Below are positions 8,831 through 16,715 of a stretch of DNA of 33,206 nt, in pieces. The DNA is from a virus. The stretch is from positions 1 through 33,206 of the IMG/VR virus record IMGVR_UViG_3300011116_000982; one strand, written 5' to 3'. Within the stretch, counting starts at the first letter, position 1, and each line of letters begins with the position of its first letter. The position numbers and the translations under genes were made by a program. Below the pieces are notes generated by a model that was not told the origin of the DNA, made no database searches, and saw only the letters and a program-made list of their open reading frames with translations.

Positions 8831-10144
8831 TCAGTAGGTGGTGGTGGCGAGGTAGTTGAAGCCGCGGCCGTTGAAGCCGGGGGCGCGGCAACGGAGGTTC
8901 GCATACGAGCCCACGCGGATCTGATACGCGTCGTCATCCGAGACGCGGAGGATCTGCTGGTTGTCGTAATCGAGGATGTGCGGCGCGCTGTTGAGCGAGA
9001 AGAGATCCCACGAGTCGAGCTGGAGCGCGAAGATTTGGCTCTGCGGCACGTTGATATCGGAAACGCACTTGAGCGGGCCAGCGTCGCCCATGAGGGTGAC
9101 GGCCTGGAAGCCGATCTCCGCGTCCTCGACGCTCACGGCGCGGTCGTAGACCGTACGCGAGCCGAGGAACTTCACGAGGCTCGCGAAGTCGCGCGGGTTC
9201 ATGAAGCAGTGGTCAGGACGGCCGCCCTCCGCGTTGATGTCGCTCGCGAGCTGGATGATCGCCTCGTCCGGCGCCGCGCCGGTGCAGTCAAGCGAGTTGC
9301 CGGCGAGGCTCGTCTTGTCGGTCGTGCGGGTCACGCCGTAGATCGAAGCCTGGAGCTGCGCGCCAGCGTTCGCGCCCGTGACGGCGCCCGTCTGCGAGCC
9401 GGCGAGCCACTGCGTAACGCCCGTGATCACGCGCGAGTTGGTGAACACCGTGGCGTCCGAGGTCGCGAGCGAGCGGTCGCCGAAGCGCGCGATGTACTGG
9501 TTAGCCGAAACGCCCGTATTGCTCGAGAGCGTGATGGTGCCAGCCTTGCGGTCGACGGCCGTGATGAGGTACGGCACGGTGTCGGTGTTGTTAACCGCCG
9601 TGTCCATGAGGAACGACGACGACGAGAAGAGCGAAACGCGCTCGCCAAGGTCGAAGTTGAACGCATCCGATGGCGTCGAAAGCGTCACGACGCTGCCCGA
9701 AATGCTGCCGACCTTGCCCGCCCACGCGCAACCGTCGCGGAAGAGGTTGCGAGCGATCGAACGCATCGCGGTCATCATGGCGAGGTCGATCGTATCCTGG
9801 AAAAGGTCGACCATGGCGCCCTCGTCCATAACGGCGGCCTTCATGGCCTCGCCGCTGATCGTCGCGAGCGAGTAATCGCTCTTGCGGGTCAGCGTGAAGG
9901 TCTTGTACGTGTCGGCGTACGAGGTGCTAAGCTCGTTCGAGCTCTTGGCCGCGCTGAAGAGCGCCGAGCCGCCCTGCGTGGTGTTGATGGTGAGTGGAAC
10001 TTCGACGCTCTTACCCACGAAGTTCGTCTTCTTCGCGAGCATCGCGTAGAAGGGATTCGTCTTACGGAGTTCACGGGGAACCGTGTAATCCGGGTACAGG
10101 AACTTGATGATGTTGGTAGCGGTGGAAACGTCCAAAACGGCCAT
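8831..10144 (-). CDS. major capsid protein, 437 aa
   Basis: The main shell protein, likely of HK97 fold. It lies directly after the scaffold-like gene and two genes after the portal. The sequence has typical capsid features: N-terminal arm MAVLDVSTATNIIKFLYPDYTVPRELRKTNPFYAML, a beta stretch KSVEVPLTINTTQGG, and an alpha domain with EGGRPDHCFMNPRDFASLVKFL. There is also a beta insertion of about 80 residues (GSISGSVVTL...GTITLSSNTGVSANQYI, about residues 140-220) that probably forms a surface domain. The ATG at 10144 is preceded by a GGAG Shine-Dalgarno. The intergenic hairpin upstream may set its expression. Confidence 0.85.
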   Translation of the reverse strand: MAVLDVSTATNIIKFLYPDYTVPRELRKTNPFYAMLAKKTNFVGKSVEVPLTINTTQGGSALFSAAKSSNELSTSYADTYKTFTLTRKSDYSLATISGEAMKAAVMDEGAMVDLFQDTIDLAMMTAMRSIARNLFRDGCAWAGKVGSISGSVVTLSTPSDAFNFDLGERVSLFSSSSFLMDTAVNNTDTVPYLITAVDRKAGTITLSSNTGVSANQYIARFGDRSLATSDATVFTNSRVITGVTQWLAGSQTGAVTGANAGAQLQASIYGVTRTTDKTSLAGNSLDCTGAAPDEAIIQLASDINAEGGRPDHCFMNPRDFASLVKFLGSRTVYDRAVSVEDAEIGFQAVTLMGDAGPLKCVSDINVPQSQIFALQLDSWDLFSLNSAPHILDYDNQQILRVSDDDAYQIRVGSYANLRCRAPGFNGRGFNYLATTTY

Positions 10145-10159
10145 GTGAGACTCCGAAAC

Positions 10160-10188
10160 AGGCGGGAGGGTGGTGAGGTCTCCCGCCT
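10160..10188 (-). other. intergenic hairpin between scaffold and capsid genes
   Basis: A perfect 9-base inverted repeat (AGGCGGGAG / CTCCCGCCT) with an 11-base loop fills most of the 51-base gap between the scaffold and capsid genes. In the leftward transcript it stands just upstream of the capsid ribosome site. The following TGTTT is too short for a strong terminator. An mRNA-stabilising or processing hairpin that raises capsid yield is a plausible role. Confidence 0.6.
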
Positions 10189-10195
10189 CGGAGAA

Positions 10196-11239
10196 TCAGC
10201 CGCCGAGTCGTCCGTTTCGGAAGAGCTGCGCCACGTATTCTTTGCGGGCGTCTCGGCTCATGCCGCGGAGGTCCGGGCTCGCCGTGCTCTTCTCGCCGGC
10301 CCTCGAGGTGCTCAGGGTGCGGGAGGTTCTCGGCTTGCCTGCTGCGGGGCCGTTGCCCGGTGCCGCGGCTTTGCTGGCGCCGCGTCGAGCTTCGCGCTCG
10401 CTGACGTGACGATACTCCTCGCTCGCGAGGTAGTCCAGCGCCTCTGCAATCTCTTGCAGGCTCGGCACCTTGCCGGTCTGCTTGTAGTACTGATCCTGGA
10501 GCTGGTACGCCTGCGCCTTCACGAGCTCCGGGTGCAGCTCGGCACGGGCCGCGAGGAAGGGAAATTGCTCTTCTTGCTTGGCCAGGCCGAAGAATTCGGT
10601 CTCGGCCTTCGCGCGGGTCTGCTCCATTTCGCGTGCGGTCTGGCCGCGGCGGTAGTCTTCGAGCTCTTTCCGCTGCGCCTCGAGCGCCTCGCGGAGCTCG
10701 CGGAGCTGCGCATCCGGCGTGCCCTCCATGGCCGCGCGCTCGGTCAGGTCGCGAAGGTCCACGCCGAGCTCCTTGAGGCCCGCCAGCGGGTCGCGGGCCA
10801 TGGCCTCGCGGGCCTTGCGGAGCTGCTCCACCTCGCGGCGCTCCATGTCGAGGCGCACCCGGTCGCGCTCGATCTCCATGCGCTGCGCCTCGGCCTCACG
10901 GCGAAGGCGGTTCGCCTTCTCGCGAGCGCGCACCACGGCCGCGAGCTTCGGCTCGTCTTCGGCCTCGTCGGCCTCTTGCTGCGCCTCTGCGCCACGCGGG
11001 AGCGCCGGCGGCTCGTCGGCCACCTCGCCGTCGTCGTCGTGCTCCTCGGCCGCTTCCTGCGGCTCCTCGGCCGCGCGTGGCGTGGACGCGGCTTTGGCGG
11101 CCTGCTTGGTTGCAGCGTTCATGGCGGCCACGGCCGCCTCGCGTCGTGCGCGGCGGTCGTCTCCGTTGGTGCCGACAAATTGCGCCGTCTGCTCGGGTTG
11201 CTGCGAGCTCGTGGCTACGGGTGCGGTCATTTCGATCAT
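10196..11239 (-). CDS. scaffolding protein, 347 aa
   Basis: A charged, mainly helical protein between portal and major capsid, the usual place of the scaffold. The N-terminal ~90 residues are disordered and acidic (EEPQEAAEEHDDDGEVADEPP). Residues ~95-235 form a long coiled coil (EKANRLRREAEAQRMEIERDRVRLDMERREVEQLRK). The C-terminus is basic and ends in a short helix (SRDARKEYVAQLFRNGRLGG), as in scaffolds that touch the inner capsid surface. The ATG at 11239 has GGAG upstream. A protease domain is not visible. Confidence 0.7.
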   Translation of the reverse strand: MIEMTAPVATSSQQPEQTAQFVGTNGDDRRARREAAVAAMNAATKQAAKAASTPRAAEEPQEAAEEHDDDGEVADEPPALPRGAEAQQEADEAEDEPKLAAVVRAREKANRLRREAEAQRMEIERDRVRLDMERREVEQLRKAREAMARDPLAGLKELGVDLRDLTERAAMEGTPDAQLRELREALEAQRKELEDYRRGQTAREMEQTRAKAETEFFGLAKQEEQFPFLAARAELHPELVKAQAYQLQDQYYKQTGKVPSLQEIAEALDYLASEEYRHVSEREARRGASKAAAPGNGPAAGKPRTSRTLSTSRAGEKSTASPDLRGMSRDARKEYVAQLFRNGRLGG

Positions 11240-11249
11240 GGGGTCTCCG

Positions 11250-13055
11250 CTAGGCTAGTGCGGGTGCCTGGCCTGCGAGCTGCGCAAGTTCAGGCGGGAG
11301 GCCCTCGGGGCCAGGAGCGGCACCGGGAGCGGGAGGCGGGGGAGCGGCTGCGGCGGCCTGGAGGTCTTGCGCGCTCTGGATGTACCGGCGCAAGAGCTCG
11401 AGGGCCACGGGGTCAGCGTCGTTAAGGCGCGCGAGGTTGTAGGCCTTCACGCCGCGCTGGAGAATCATCGCCAGGTTGTCGAACGGCTCCGCAATGATCG
11501 GGAACTGCCGCACGAGGATCGCCTCAATGTTCCGGTCAATGATCTGGAGGTCGGAAAGGTCGAGGTCGTTCTCGGCCTGGAGGTCTGGCAGGTCGAGCAC
11601 TTCGCGGAACTGCGGCACCGTGAGCGCGCCGAGCTGGAGGAGCTTCTCGCCTTGGTCGATGCGAGCGGCAAAGTCGCGCGCGAACTGGCTCGTGGGCATA
11701 ACGCGGATCTCGTACTCGTCGTCATCCATGGCCACGTCGCGCCATCGCACGGTCTCGGCGCGGCCTTTGCCCATGACGCGCACGGCAAAGCGCGGCGTCT
11801 CTTCGGCCACAACGGCGCACGCACGGATCGCAAGCTTCGCGATCTGTACATGCCACGAGGAAAAGGCGCGGTGCATCGCGAGGAAGCCTTCGGCCTCCAC
11901 GTCGTCGAGCGTCTGGATCGCGATGCCGCTGGTGACGCCGCCCGGCTTCTGGTTCGCCACGCTCATGGCGCTCGCGCCGCTCATTTCGGTCATCATGGGG
12001 CCGAGGTCGGTGAAGTAGCGGTACAGGTCCGGGGCCACGGCCGGCGGGCTGAATGGCTGAATCTGGCCAGGGTTCGCGCGCCAAATCGTGCCCGGCTCGT
12101 TGGTCATCTGCTCCGTGCTGAACTCCACGCCCGGCGCCACGATGAAATGGGCGCTGCTCATGATGCGGAACGTGCGTTGGAGCTTCGCCGCGGTGAACTC
12201 GAGCTCACGCTGGATGGGAAGCAGGAGCTTCGCGAGCGGCACCGGGAAGAAACCAACCGGCGGCGCGTAGAAACGCAGGATCGCCACGGGGAACTCGGGC
12301 TCGGTCCACTCCTCACTGAGGAGCTCGTGGCCTTCGATGGCGATGATATGCCGCCCTGGCTTGTCCTCCGTGCCGAGGCTCCACGCCTCGCACACTTTCA
12401 CGGCGTCGGGGTTGTAGGTCGACGTGAGGCGCGTGCTTCCCACCTGCGCCGGCATGGGCGCCGCCATGATGGCCGACTCGCTCTCGGGGAACATGTCGGC
12501 GAGCGCGCCGCGGTCGAAGTCGTCAACGTAGTAGAGGCGCCGCGGCATTCCGCCGTTACACTCGGCGTCGCGCAAGTGAAGGCACCACGGCTTGAGGCGC
12601 TCGAAGTTAACGCGCTCGAGCTCCGGCGTTACTTTGAGCGCGGCGAAGCCGCAAAGCAGCGCGTCACGCACGGCCAGATCTGCGTGGCCGTCCATGTTCT
12701 CCGTCGCGAGGAGGCCCTCGAGGAACAGGCTAAAACCTTTTGCCTTAGCTCGCGTCGAATAGTCGCCGCCCGTGCTCACGGCCTGCGGGAGGATCTTGTT
12801 TCGGATGATCTTCGCCTGGATGGTATCGAGCACGCGGCGGAACTTGTTCGGCGTGAGTACCTCCTCGTCGATGCGGCGGTACGGGCTGCCGCGCCGGCCA
12901 TTCGTCGGGAGCTCCACGTCATACGCCTCAAGGTATCGGGCATAAGCGTCGAGGCGGCTCTCGCTGCTCTGCTCGAGCTCGCGCACCGTAGACCATACGC
13001 CTTCGAGCGCCTGCTTACCCTCGAGGGACCACCACCGGATCGATTGACTCGCCAT
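11250..13055 (-). CDS. portal protein, 601 aa
   Basis: Forms the ring through which DNA enters and leaves the head. Length, position directly after the large terminase, and sequence all fit. The N-terminal region has RLDAYARYLEAYDVELPTNGRRGSPYRR. A central wing and stem follow, with FAALKVTPELERV, FYAPPVGFFPVPLAKLLLPIQRELEFTAAKLQRTFRI and an AMSVANQKPGGVTSGIAIQTLDDVE segment. The last ~40 residues are an Ala/Pro tail. I place the start at the ATG at 13055 (MASQSIRWW), which overlaps the terminase TAA as TAATG and has GGAG seven bases upstream. The ATG two codons earlier (13061) is possible. Confidence 0.85.
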   Translation of the reverse strand: MASQSIRWWSLEGKQALEGVWSTVRELEQSSESRLDAYARYLEAYDVELPTNGRRGSPYRRIDEEVLTPNKFRRVLDTIQAKIIRNKILPQAVSTGGDYSTRAKAKGFSLFLEGLLATENMDGHADLAVRDALLCGFAALKVTPELERVNFERLKPWCLHLRDAECNGGMPRRLYYVDDFDRGALADMFPESESAIMAAPMPAQVGSTRLTSTYNPDAVKVCEAWSLGTEDKPGRHIIAIEGHELLSEEWTEPEFPVAILRFYAPPVGFFPVPLAKLLLPIQRELEFTAAKLQRTFRIMSSAHFIVAPGVEFSTEQMTNEPGTIWRANPGQIQPFSPPAVAPDLYRYFTDLGPMMTEMSGASAMSVANQKPGGVTSGIAIQTLDDVEAEGFLAMHRAFSSWHVQIAKLAIRACAVVAEETPRFAVRVMGKGRAETVRWRDVAMDDDEYEIRVMPTSQFARDFAARIDQGEKLLQLGALTVPQFREVLDLPDLQAENDLDLSDLQIIDRNIEAILVRQFPIIAEPFDNLAMILQRGVKAYNLARLNDADPVALELLRRYIQSAQDLQAAAAAPPPPAPGAAPGPEGLPPELAQLAGQAPALA

Positions 13056-14674
13056 TACCATCTCCGTTTTTGCTGCGAGCGCCTCGCGGCCTCGTCGGCT
13101 GCGCGTTCCAGGCGAGCCGCTTCCGCTTCGTACCACGCTTCCGAGTTGCGCTCATGCGCCGCGGGTCGCTTGTCGGGGATGTGCTGCGCCGTGGCCAGCA
13201 TGAGGCTTGGCACGTAGTCGCAATGGCGGCCATCGCCTCCGGTCGGCAAGTCGAGCCGCACGCCCTGCATGGTCGTCGTTCGCTTCGCCCTGAGCACGTC
13301 CTCGCGGAGCACCGGGTCCGGGTGCATCTCGAGACGCCCCTCGAGGAGCTCGCCGCGGAACCTCGCGGCCTGCTCCCATCGGTCCTTGGAAGGCGTCATG
13401 CGCGGGTAGAGCGTCAGGCCGTGCTGTTGCGCGAGCTCCTGCAACGGGTCGGCGCTCCACTGGTCGCACCATACCGAGGCGATACGGTAACGCGCCGCGA
13501 TGGACGCGATCTCGCGGAGAATCTCCGAGGCCGAAAGCGGGGCGTTACGAGAGCCGATCCACTCCCGCGCAAGGTCGACGCGCCGCTTCTCGCCGTGGCG
13601 GCTCATGACGATCAGCGTCCATGCGTTGCCTCGCGTGCCGGCGTCCATGCCGGCCACGTACGAGCGCAGCGGGTCGGCCTCGAGGTCGCCGGCCTGGCGC
13701 GTCGCCGCCGCGAGGGCGTCCGGCGGCACGAGCGCGCTTTCCGGTGCCGCGAACTCGGCGGCGCAGTCCACGCGGTAGGCGTCCGGGTCGCTCGCCTTGA
13801 GCTCGTCCATGCGCTCGGGCGTCCAATACACCGGATTCATCGCCCACCCTGGAGCGCGCACCACGACGCGCTGCGCGGTCGGCTTGCGCCAATTCTCTTG
13901 CACCTGCTCGAAGATCGGCCCGAAGGGCGCCCACGGGCTGCCGATGCTGATGAATTGCGCGCCAGGCCGCAACCGGCCGAGGATAACGCGGCGCGTTTCG
14001 TCGAAATTGGCCACGGCCTCGCCCTCTCCGGCCATGCGAGGCGCCTCGTCCACGATGACGCCGGCCATCCATCGCGCGATGAGGCTTGAGCCGGCTCGCT
14101 TACCGGCCACGGTGCAGATCTCAATCGGCCTGCCGCTCGGGTGGTAGAGCTTCAGGGAGTCGGCCTTCGGCTCCTCGACGAGGAGCTCGCGAAGCACCGG
14201 AGAGGCAAGCACGGTGCCCGTCAGGTGCTGGTGCGCCACTTGCGCCAGGTCGAGGTCGAGGCTCAGGATCGGCACGCGAGGGATCTCGCCGTGGCCGAGG
14301 CCCTCGAGGTCGACCGTTTGCGTCATGCGAATGGCCGCGGCTGCGGAGAGCATCGTCTTGGCCGAGCGAATGGCGGCCACGATCGTCACCTCGCGAGGGC
14401 GCACGCCCACGAGCGGCGTCACGTCTCCAACGGCCTCGAGGAGCTCAGGATTCGACGGCTCGAGCGCCGGGTCGCCGTCCACGAGGCGCGCGAGCTGGCG
14501 CTGGAGCGGCGTCGCTGTCTCCAGGCCGAAGCCCAGCCGGTGCGTCAGTAGGCTCTCGAGACTCCCCAGCACCTCGGCCCTCTGGTGCTGCCAGTACGCT
14601 CTCAGGAGAGGGGAACCGGGCGTGCTCAACGCGCGACCATGGGAGGAGCGTACACCCGTCGCCGACCGCATCAC
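13055..14674 (-). CDS. terminase large subunit, 539 aa
   Basis: The packaging motor and nuclease. The ATPase Walker A is VAAIRSAKTML at about residues 99-109 (Lys106). It has the unusual form A-x4-A-K-T in place of G-x4-G-K-T. Walker B is AGVIVDEAPR with Asp209 and Glu210. An RNase-H-like nuclease domain follows, with probable metal ligands in VAGMDAGTRGNAW, VWCDQWSA and CDYVPSL. A GTG at 14674 makes a GTGA overlap with the upstream stop. Strong third-position GC only begins near 14600, so the true start may lie further in. Its 5' part overlaps two other frames. It is followed directly by portal. Confidence 0.88.
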   Translation of the reverse strand: MMRSATGVRSSHGRALSTPGSPLLRAYWQHQRAEVLGSLESLLTHRLGFGLETATPLQRQLARLVDGDPALEPSNPELLEAVGDVTPLVGVRPREVTIVAAIRSAKTMLSAAAAIRMTQTVDLEGLGHGEIPRVPILSLDLDLAQVAHQHLTGTVLASPVLRELLVEEPKADSLKLYHPSGRPIEICTVAGKRAGSSLIARWMAGVIVDEAPRMAGEGEAVANFDETRRVILGRLRPGAQFISIGSPWAPFGPIFEQVQENWRKPTAQRVVVRAPGWAMNPVYWTPERMDELKASDPDAYRVDCAAEFAAPESALVPPDALAAATRQAGDLEADPLRSYVAGMDAGTRGNAWTLIVMSRHGEKRRVDLAREWIGSRNAPLSASEILREIASIAARYRIASVWCDQWSADPLQELAQQHGLTLYPRMTPSKDRWEQAARFRGELLEGRLEMHPDPVLREDVLRAKRTTTMQGVRLDLPTGGDGRHCDYVPSLMLATAQHIPDKRPAAHERNSEAWYEAEAARLERAADEAARRSQQKRRW

Positions 14675-14786
14675 GAATCAGCACCCCGAAAGGGGAGCAC
14701 GTCACCCGCGAGACGGGAACGCGAATCGTTTCCATCATGCGCCCGTCGATGTGCACTCCCGATACCAAGCGAATCAATGCTTCCAC
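14445..14786 (-). CDS. small overlapping ORF with a perfect Shine-Dalgarno, up to 113 aa
   Basis: Starts at GTG 14786, six bases after GGAGG within GGAGGTGAT (14789..14797), the best ribosome site in the window. The first ~64 residues read like a small beta protein (RLVSGVHIDGRMMETIRVPVSRVT ... GCTLLPWSRVEHARF). By my count, over 14671..14786 about 27 of 38 codons end in G or C in this frame, against about 17 of 38 in the GNAT frame, which favours translation here. After about 14595 the composition looks like a shadow of the terminase and no stop comes until 14445. The true 3' end is therefore unclear; a frameshift or sequence error is possible. Function unknown. Confidence 0.5.
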   Translation of the reverse strand: MEALIRLVSGVHIDGRMMETIRVPVSRVTCSPFGVLIRDAVGDGCTLLPWSRVEHARFPSPESVLAAPEGRGAGESREPTDAPAGLRPGDSDAAPAPARAPRGRRPGARAVES

Positions 14787-15069
14787 GAATCACCTCCGAG
14801 CGAAGGCGCGTTCCGATGCCGTTCCGGCGAGCGTCCTTCGAGACAAACACGAACCACGAGACGCCGCCGATCGCAGCGGCCCAGCCGAGCAGCGTGTCCT
14901 CGTCGGCCTCCGAGCACGCCACGACGATGAACGAAGCGTTCAGCATGGCGCGCACGGTCAACGCGAGCTCCTCGCGGTCGACGCCGCGCACAAAGCGGGG
15001 CGCCTGCTTCAGCGCCGTTGCTGCCACGTAAGCCGCGTCTGTCTCGCGAGCTGGGCGCACCCGAATCAT
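14671..15069 (-). CDS. GNAT-like acetyltransferase-fold protein, 132 aa
   Basis: The N-terminus (MIRVRPARETDAAYVAA) and the acetyl-CoA loop region FVFVSKDARRNGIGTRL (about residues 73-89, R-x-N-G-I-G) match the GNAT fold. Phages often carry such a protein beside the terminase genes; its substrate is unknown to me. After about residue 95 the sequence no longer resembles a GNAT C-terminal half. It overlaps the small ORF starting at 14786, so the protein is short or its end is disturbed. The ATG at 15069 overlaps the small terminase stop (ATGA), and its TGA overlaps the terminase GTG (GTGA). Confidence 0.6.
   Translation of the reverse strand: MIRVRPARETDAAYVAATALKQAPRFVRGVDREELALTVRAMLNASFIVVACSEADEDTLLGWAAAIGGVSWFVFVSKDARRNGIGTRLRSEVIRGSIDSLGIGSAHRRAHDGNDSRSRLAGDVLPFRGADS
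14789..14797 (-). promoter_or_regulatory. strong Shine-Dalgarno deciding the GTG start at 14786
   Basis: The minus strand reads GGAGGTGAT, fully complementary to the 3' end of 16S rRNA. It leaves 6 bases between GGAGG and the GTG. It lies inside the GNAT-like gene, so it marks an internal initiation rather than chance spacing between genes. Confidence 0.6.
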
Positions 15070-15530
15070 TCGGCGGTGCCCGTCGCAACGTGAGAAGCGC
15101 GCTCGCGTCGCGCTTTCTCCGCGAGCACCATGCGCTCGAGCTCCTCGAGGGGAATGGCGTCCACCTGCGCCTGGGCGGCCTGTCGGGCCTCGCGCTGCAT
15201 GCGTTCCCACGAGAGATCACGTCGGCCCCAACGGGTTACGAACTTGCGCTCGAGGAGCCACGCCGCTGCTTGCCAATGGTCGCCTGCCGCCTTGCGAATT
15301 GTCGCGACAAGCGAGGCTTCGGCCTGCGCTTCGGCCTGCTTTACTTGGTCCAAAAATTCCAGGTAAGCGGGCTCTCCGCGCTTGCCTCGGTTGAGCCAGT
15401 CGCGCAACGTCTCGTCGCTGATACCGGCGAACTTGCACGCGGCCACGCGGTAGTTACCGGCGCGAAGCGCGCCGAGAATCTTCTCGCGCGTCTCGGGCGT
15501 AAACATGCTCGGTCGGCCTGGCTTTCCCAT
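15066..15530 (-). CDS. terminase small subunit, 154 aa
   Basis: The DNA-recognition subunit for packaging. Residues ~11-50 (TPETREKILGALRAGNYRVAACKFAGISDETLRDWLNRGK) are a helix-turn-helix as found in small terminases and transposase-like binders. The rest is helical (QAEAQAEASLVATIRKAAGDHWQAAAWLLERKF), as expected for the oligomerisation domain. The ATG at 15530 (MGKPGRPSMF) lies one base after the preceding stop; the longer in-frame upstream extension is a shadow. It is two genes upstream of the large terminase. Confidence 0.82.
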   Translation of the reverse strand: MGKPGRPSMFTPETREKILGALRAGNYRVAACKFAGISDETLRDWLNRGKRGEPAYLEFLDQVKQAEAQAEASLVATIRKAAGDHWQAAAWLLERKFVTRWGRRDLSWERMQREARQAAQAQVDAIPLEELERMVLAEKARRERASHVATGTAE

Positions 15531-15531
15531 G

Positions 15532-15669
15532 TCAGAAAGGCACCGGGCCGGAGGATGGTCCCTTCGCGCGCTGGCGCGCAAGTCGGCGGTTCGCCGCCTC
15601 CACGCGCTTCTCCGCTGCGCTCTTTCCGCCGGCCTTGCCCTTCTCCGATCCTGTCTTGCTCTTGGCCAT
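15532..15669 (-). CDS. small basic protein, 45 aa
   Basis: A short Lys/Arg-rich protein (MAKSKTGSEKGKAGGKSAAEKRVEAANRRLARQRAKG...). It occupies exactly the gap between the PLD-like gene (ATG one base after its stop) and the small terminase (stop one base before its ATG). This exact fit supports translation. Its charge suggests nucleic-acid binding, perhaps with the terminase, but no family is recognised. Confidence 0.6.
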   Translation of the reverse strand: MAKSKTGSEKGKAGGKSAAEKRVEAANRRLARQRAKGPSSGPVPF

Positions 15670-15670
15670 G

Positions 15671-16486
15671 TCAAACTCCCGCAACGGCGTTCCATGCGCC
15701 GGCTTTCCCCAGGTTAGCACGGTGCACGTCGAACCGCTCCACGATGCGATCGATCCATTTGCCGTGGAATCGGTGCGCCTCCGGGTCTCCGATTGACACC
15801 GTGATTTGCTCGATGGCCTGGCACGAGCGCAAGTTGGCGCTGCCTTCAATGCACCAACCGGGTCGGGACGCGTCGAGCGGCTCGAGGAGCGCTACCTTCG
15901 CGTGCGTGCCGCACACGGCGTAGCGGCACCGCTCGCGCGGTAGGTTCGTCACGAGCATTCGCCAAAGCGTGTGCCGGTAATGCGAGTAAAAGAAATCGCT
16001 CGTCACGAAGTCGAGGCTTGCGATCGAGCCTTCCTGAAACGCGGTCCAAAGCGCATCCACGTTCTCGGCCGAGTAGCTCAGCGTCACGATGCGAGCTCGG
16101 CACGGGCCGATGAGCGCGGCGGCGTCCATGATGAGGTCGCCGAACACGAAAGAACCTCTCAGAACGCAGCGCGTCACGCCTGGGCCCGCGTTGTGCAGCG
16201 CGTGCGCGAGCGTCTCCGCGTGCTCCGCTGCCACGCCGCGATCGTCGTCGAGGATGCGCCTCGGCTTGCCGAGAAGCTCGCTCGGGTCGAGGTCGAGCTG
16301 TTCCGTTGCCCTAACTGCGCCCTCGTCGCTCGCCTCGAGCTCCACGCCGAACGTCGAAAGGTCGAGCTCGGGAAAGTCGAGGCCTCCAACGTGGTCGGCC
16401 TCGTCTGCCTTGAGGAGCGCCTCCGGTGGCCTGTAGCCCACCTCGCCCTCGAACATCTCGATCGGTCGCTTCTTCTTCGGCTTCAC
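15671..16486 (-). CDS. phospholipase-D-like phage protein, 271 aa
   Basis: First gene of the late unit. The C-terminal half resembles a PLD-type fold, with a single HKD-like motif H-A-K-V-A-L-L-E (His195, Lys197, Glu202 where Asp is usual) followed by WCIEGSANLRS (215-221), a hallmark of the family. The N-terminal ~90 residues are polar and acidic and have no visible domain. PLD-fold proteins include nucleases that work as dimers of single-motif chains, so a nuclease tied to packaging is possible; loss of activity is also possible. The start is GTG 16486. An internal ATG at 16456 is the alternative. Confidence 0.6.
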   Translation of the reverse strand: MKPKKKRPIEMFEGEVGYRPPEALLKADEADHVGGLDFPELDLSTFGVELEASDEGAVRATEQLDLDPSELLGKPRRILDDDRGVAAEHAETLAHALHNAGPGVTRCVLRGSFVFGDLIMDAAALIGPCRARIVTLSYSAENVDALWTAFQEGSIASLDFVTSDFFYSHYRHTLWRMLVTNLPRERCRYAVCGTHAKVALLEPLDASRPGWCIEGSANLRSCQAIEQITVSIGDPEAHRFHGKWIDRIVERFDVHRANLGKAGAWNAVAGV

Positions 16487-16626
16487 TGGTGCCTCTGCCC
16501 TCGTGCTGCGAGGTCTTCCGCTTCCCTAGCACGCTTTCGCATTTGCTAAAGGTTCTTTCCTCTCTCTTTCTCTCTGCACTCTCTTTCTCTCTTCTATCTC
16601 CAAACCATGCTTCGATCCTTCAATAG

Positions 16627-16654
16627 ATTCTATCGCGCGCGCGCGCACGTATAA
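16627..16654 (-). promoter_or_regulatory. candidate late promoter
   Basis: On the minus strand TTATAC (16649..16654) and TAGAAT (16627..16632) are 16 bases apart. The -10 matches consensus in 5 of 6 positions and the -35 only weakly. The -10 sits in a small palindrome (16623..16633). The spacer is almost entirely alternating CG. It stands between the early hairpin and the first late gene, where a late promoter is needed. A weak -35 would fit a promoter that needs an activator. Confidence 0.4.
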
Positions 16655-16715
16655 GAGAGTGCCCCCCGGTGCCGTGGGAGGCCGGGCTTGCTGACTGCAC
16701 CGGGAGGCCCTCTCT
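16654..16715 (-). terminator. long hairpin at the end of the early unit
   Basis: Arms 16697..16715 and 16654..16672 pair over 19 positions with two mismatches around a loop of 24 bases. It begins two bases after the TAA of the last early gene. The stem is GC-rich, but the 3' tract is TATACG rather than a run of T. It may therefore be a leaky or antitermination-controlled terminator. Confidence 0.6.

Noticed and set aside
8648-11425. Long plus-strand ORF of 925 codons opposite capsid and scaffold genes
   Set aside because: It is antisense to well-supported minus-strand genes. Its product is an Arg/Ala/Val/His-rich string with no domain, the usual mirror effect of high-GC third positions.
12516-12532. 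Operator-like half-site (TCGTCAACGTA) inside the portal gene
   Set aside because: Only one half matches; there is no second half at the right spacing and no promoter nearby.
11367-13217. Plus-strand ORF of 616 codons opposite the portal gene
   Set aside because: Same antisense artefact; no ribosome site and no plausible fold.
16426-16626. Plus-strand ORF of 66 codons in the early/late gap
   Set aside because: Ser/Leu-rich product arises from the C/T-rich tract; no ribosome site, and it is antisense to the PLD-like gene.
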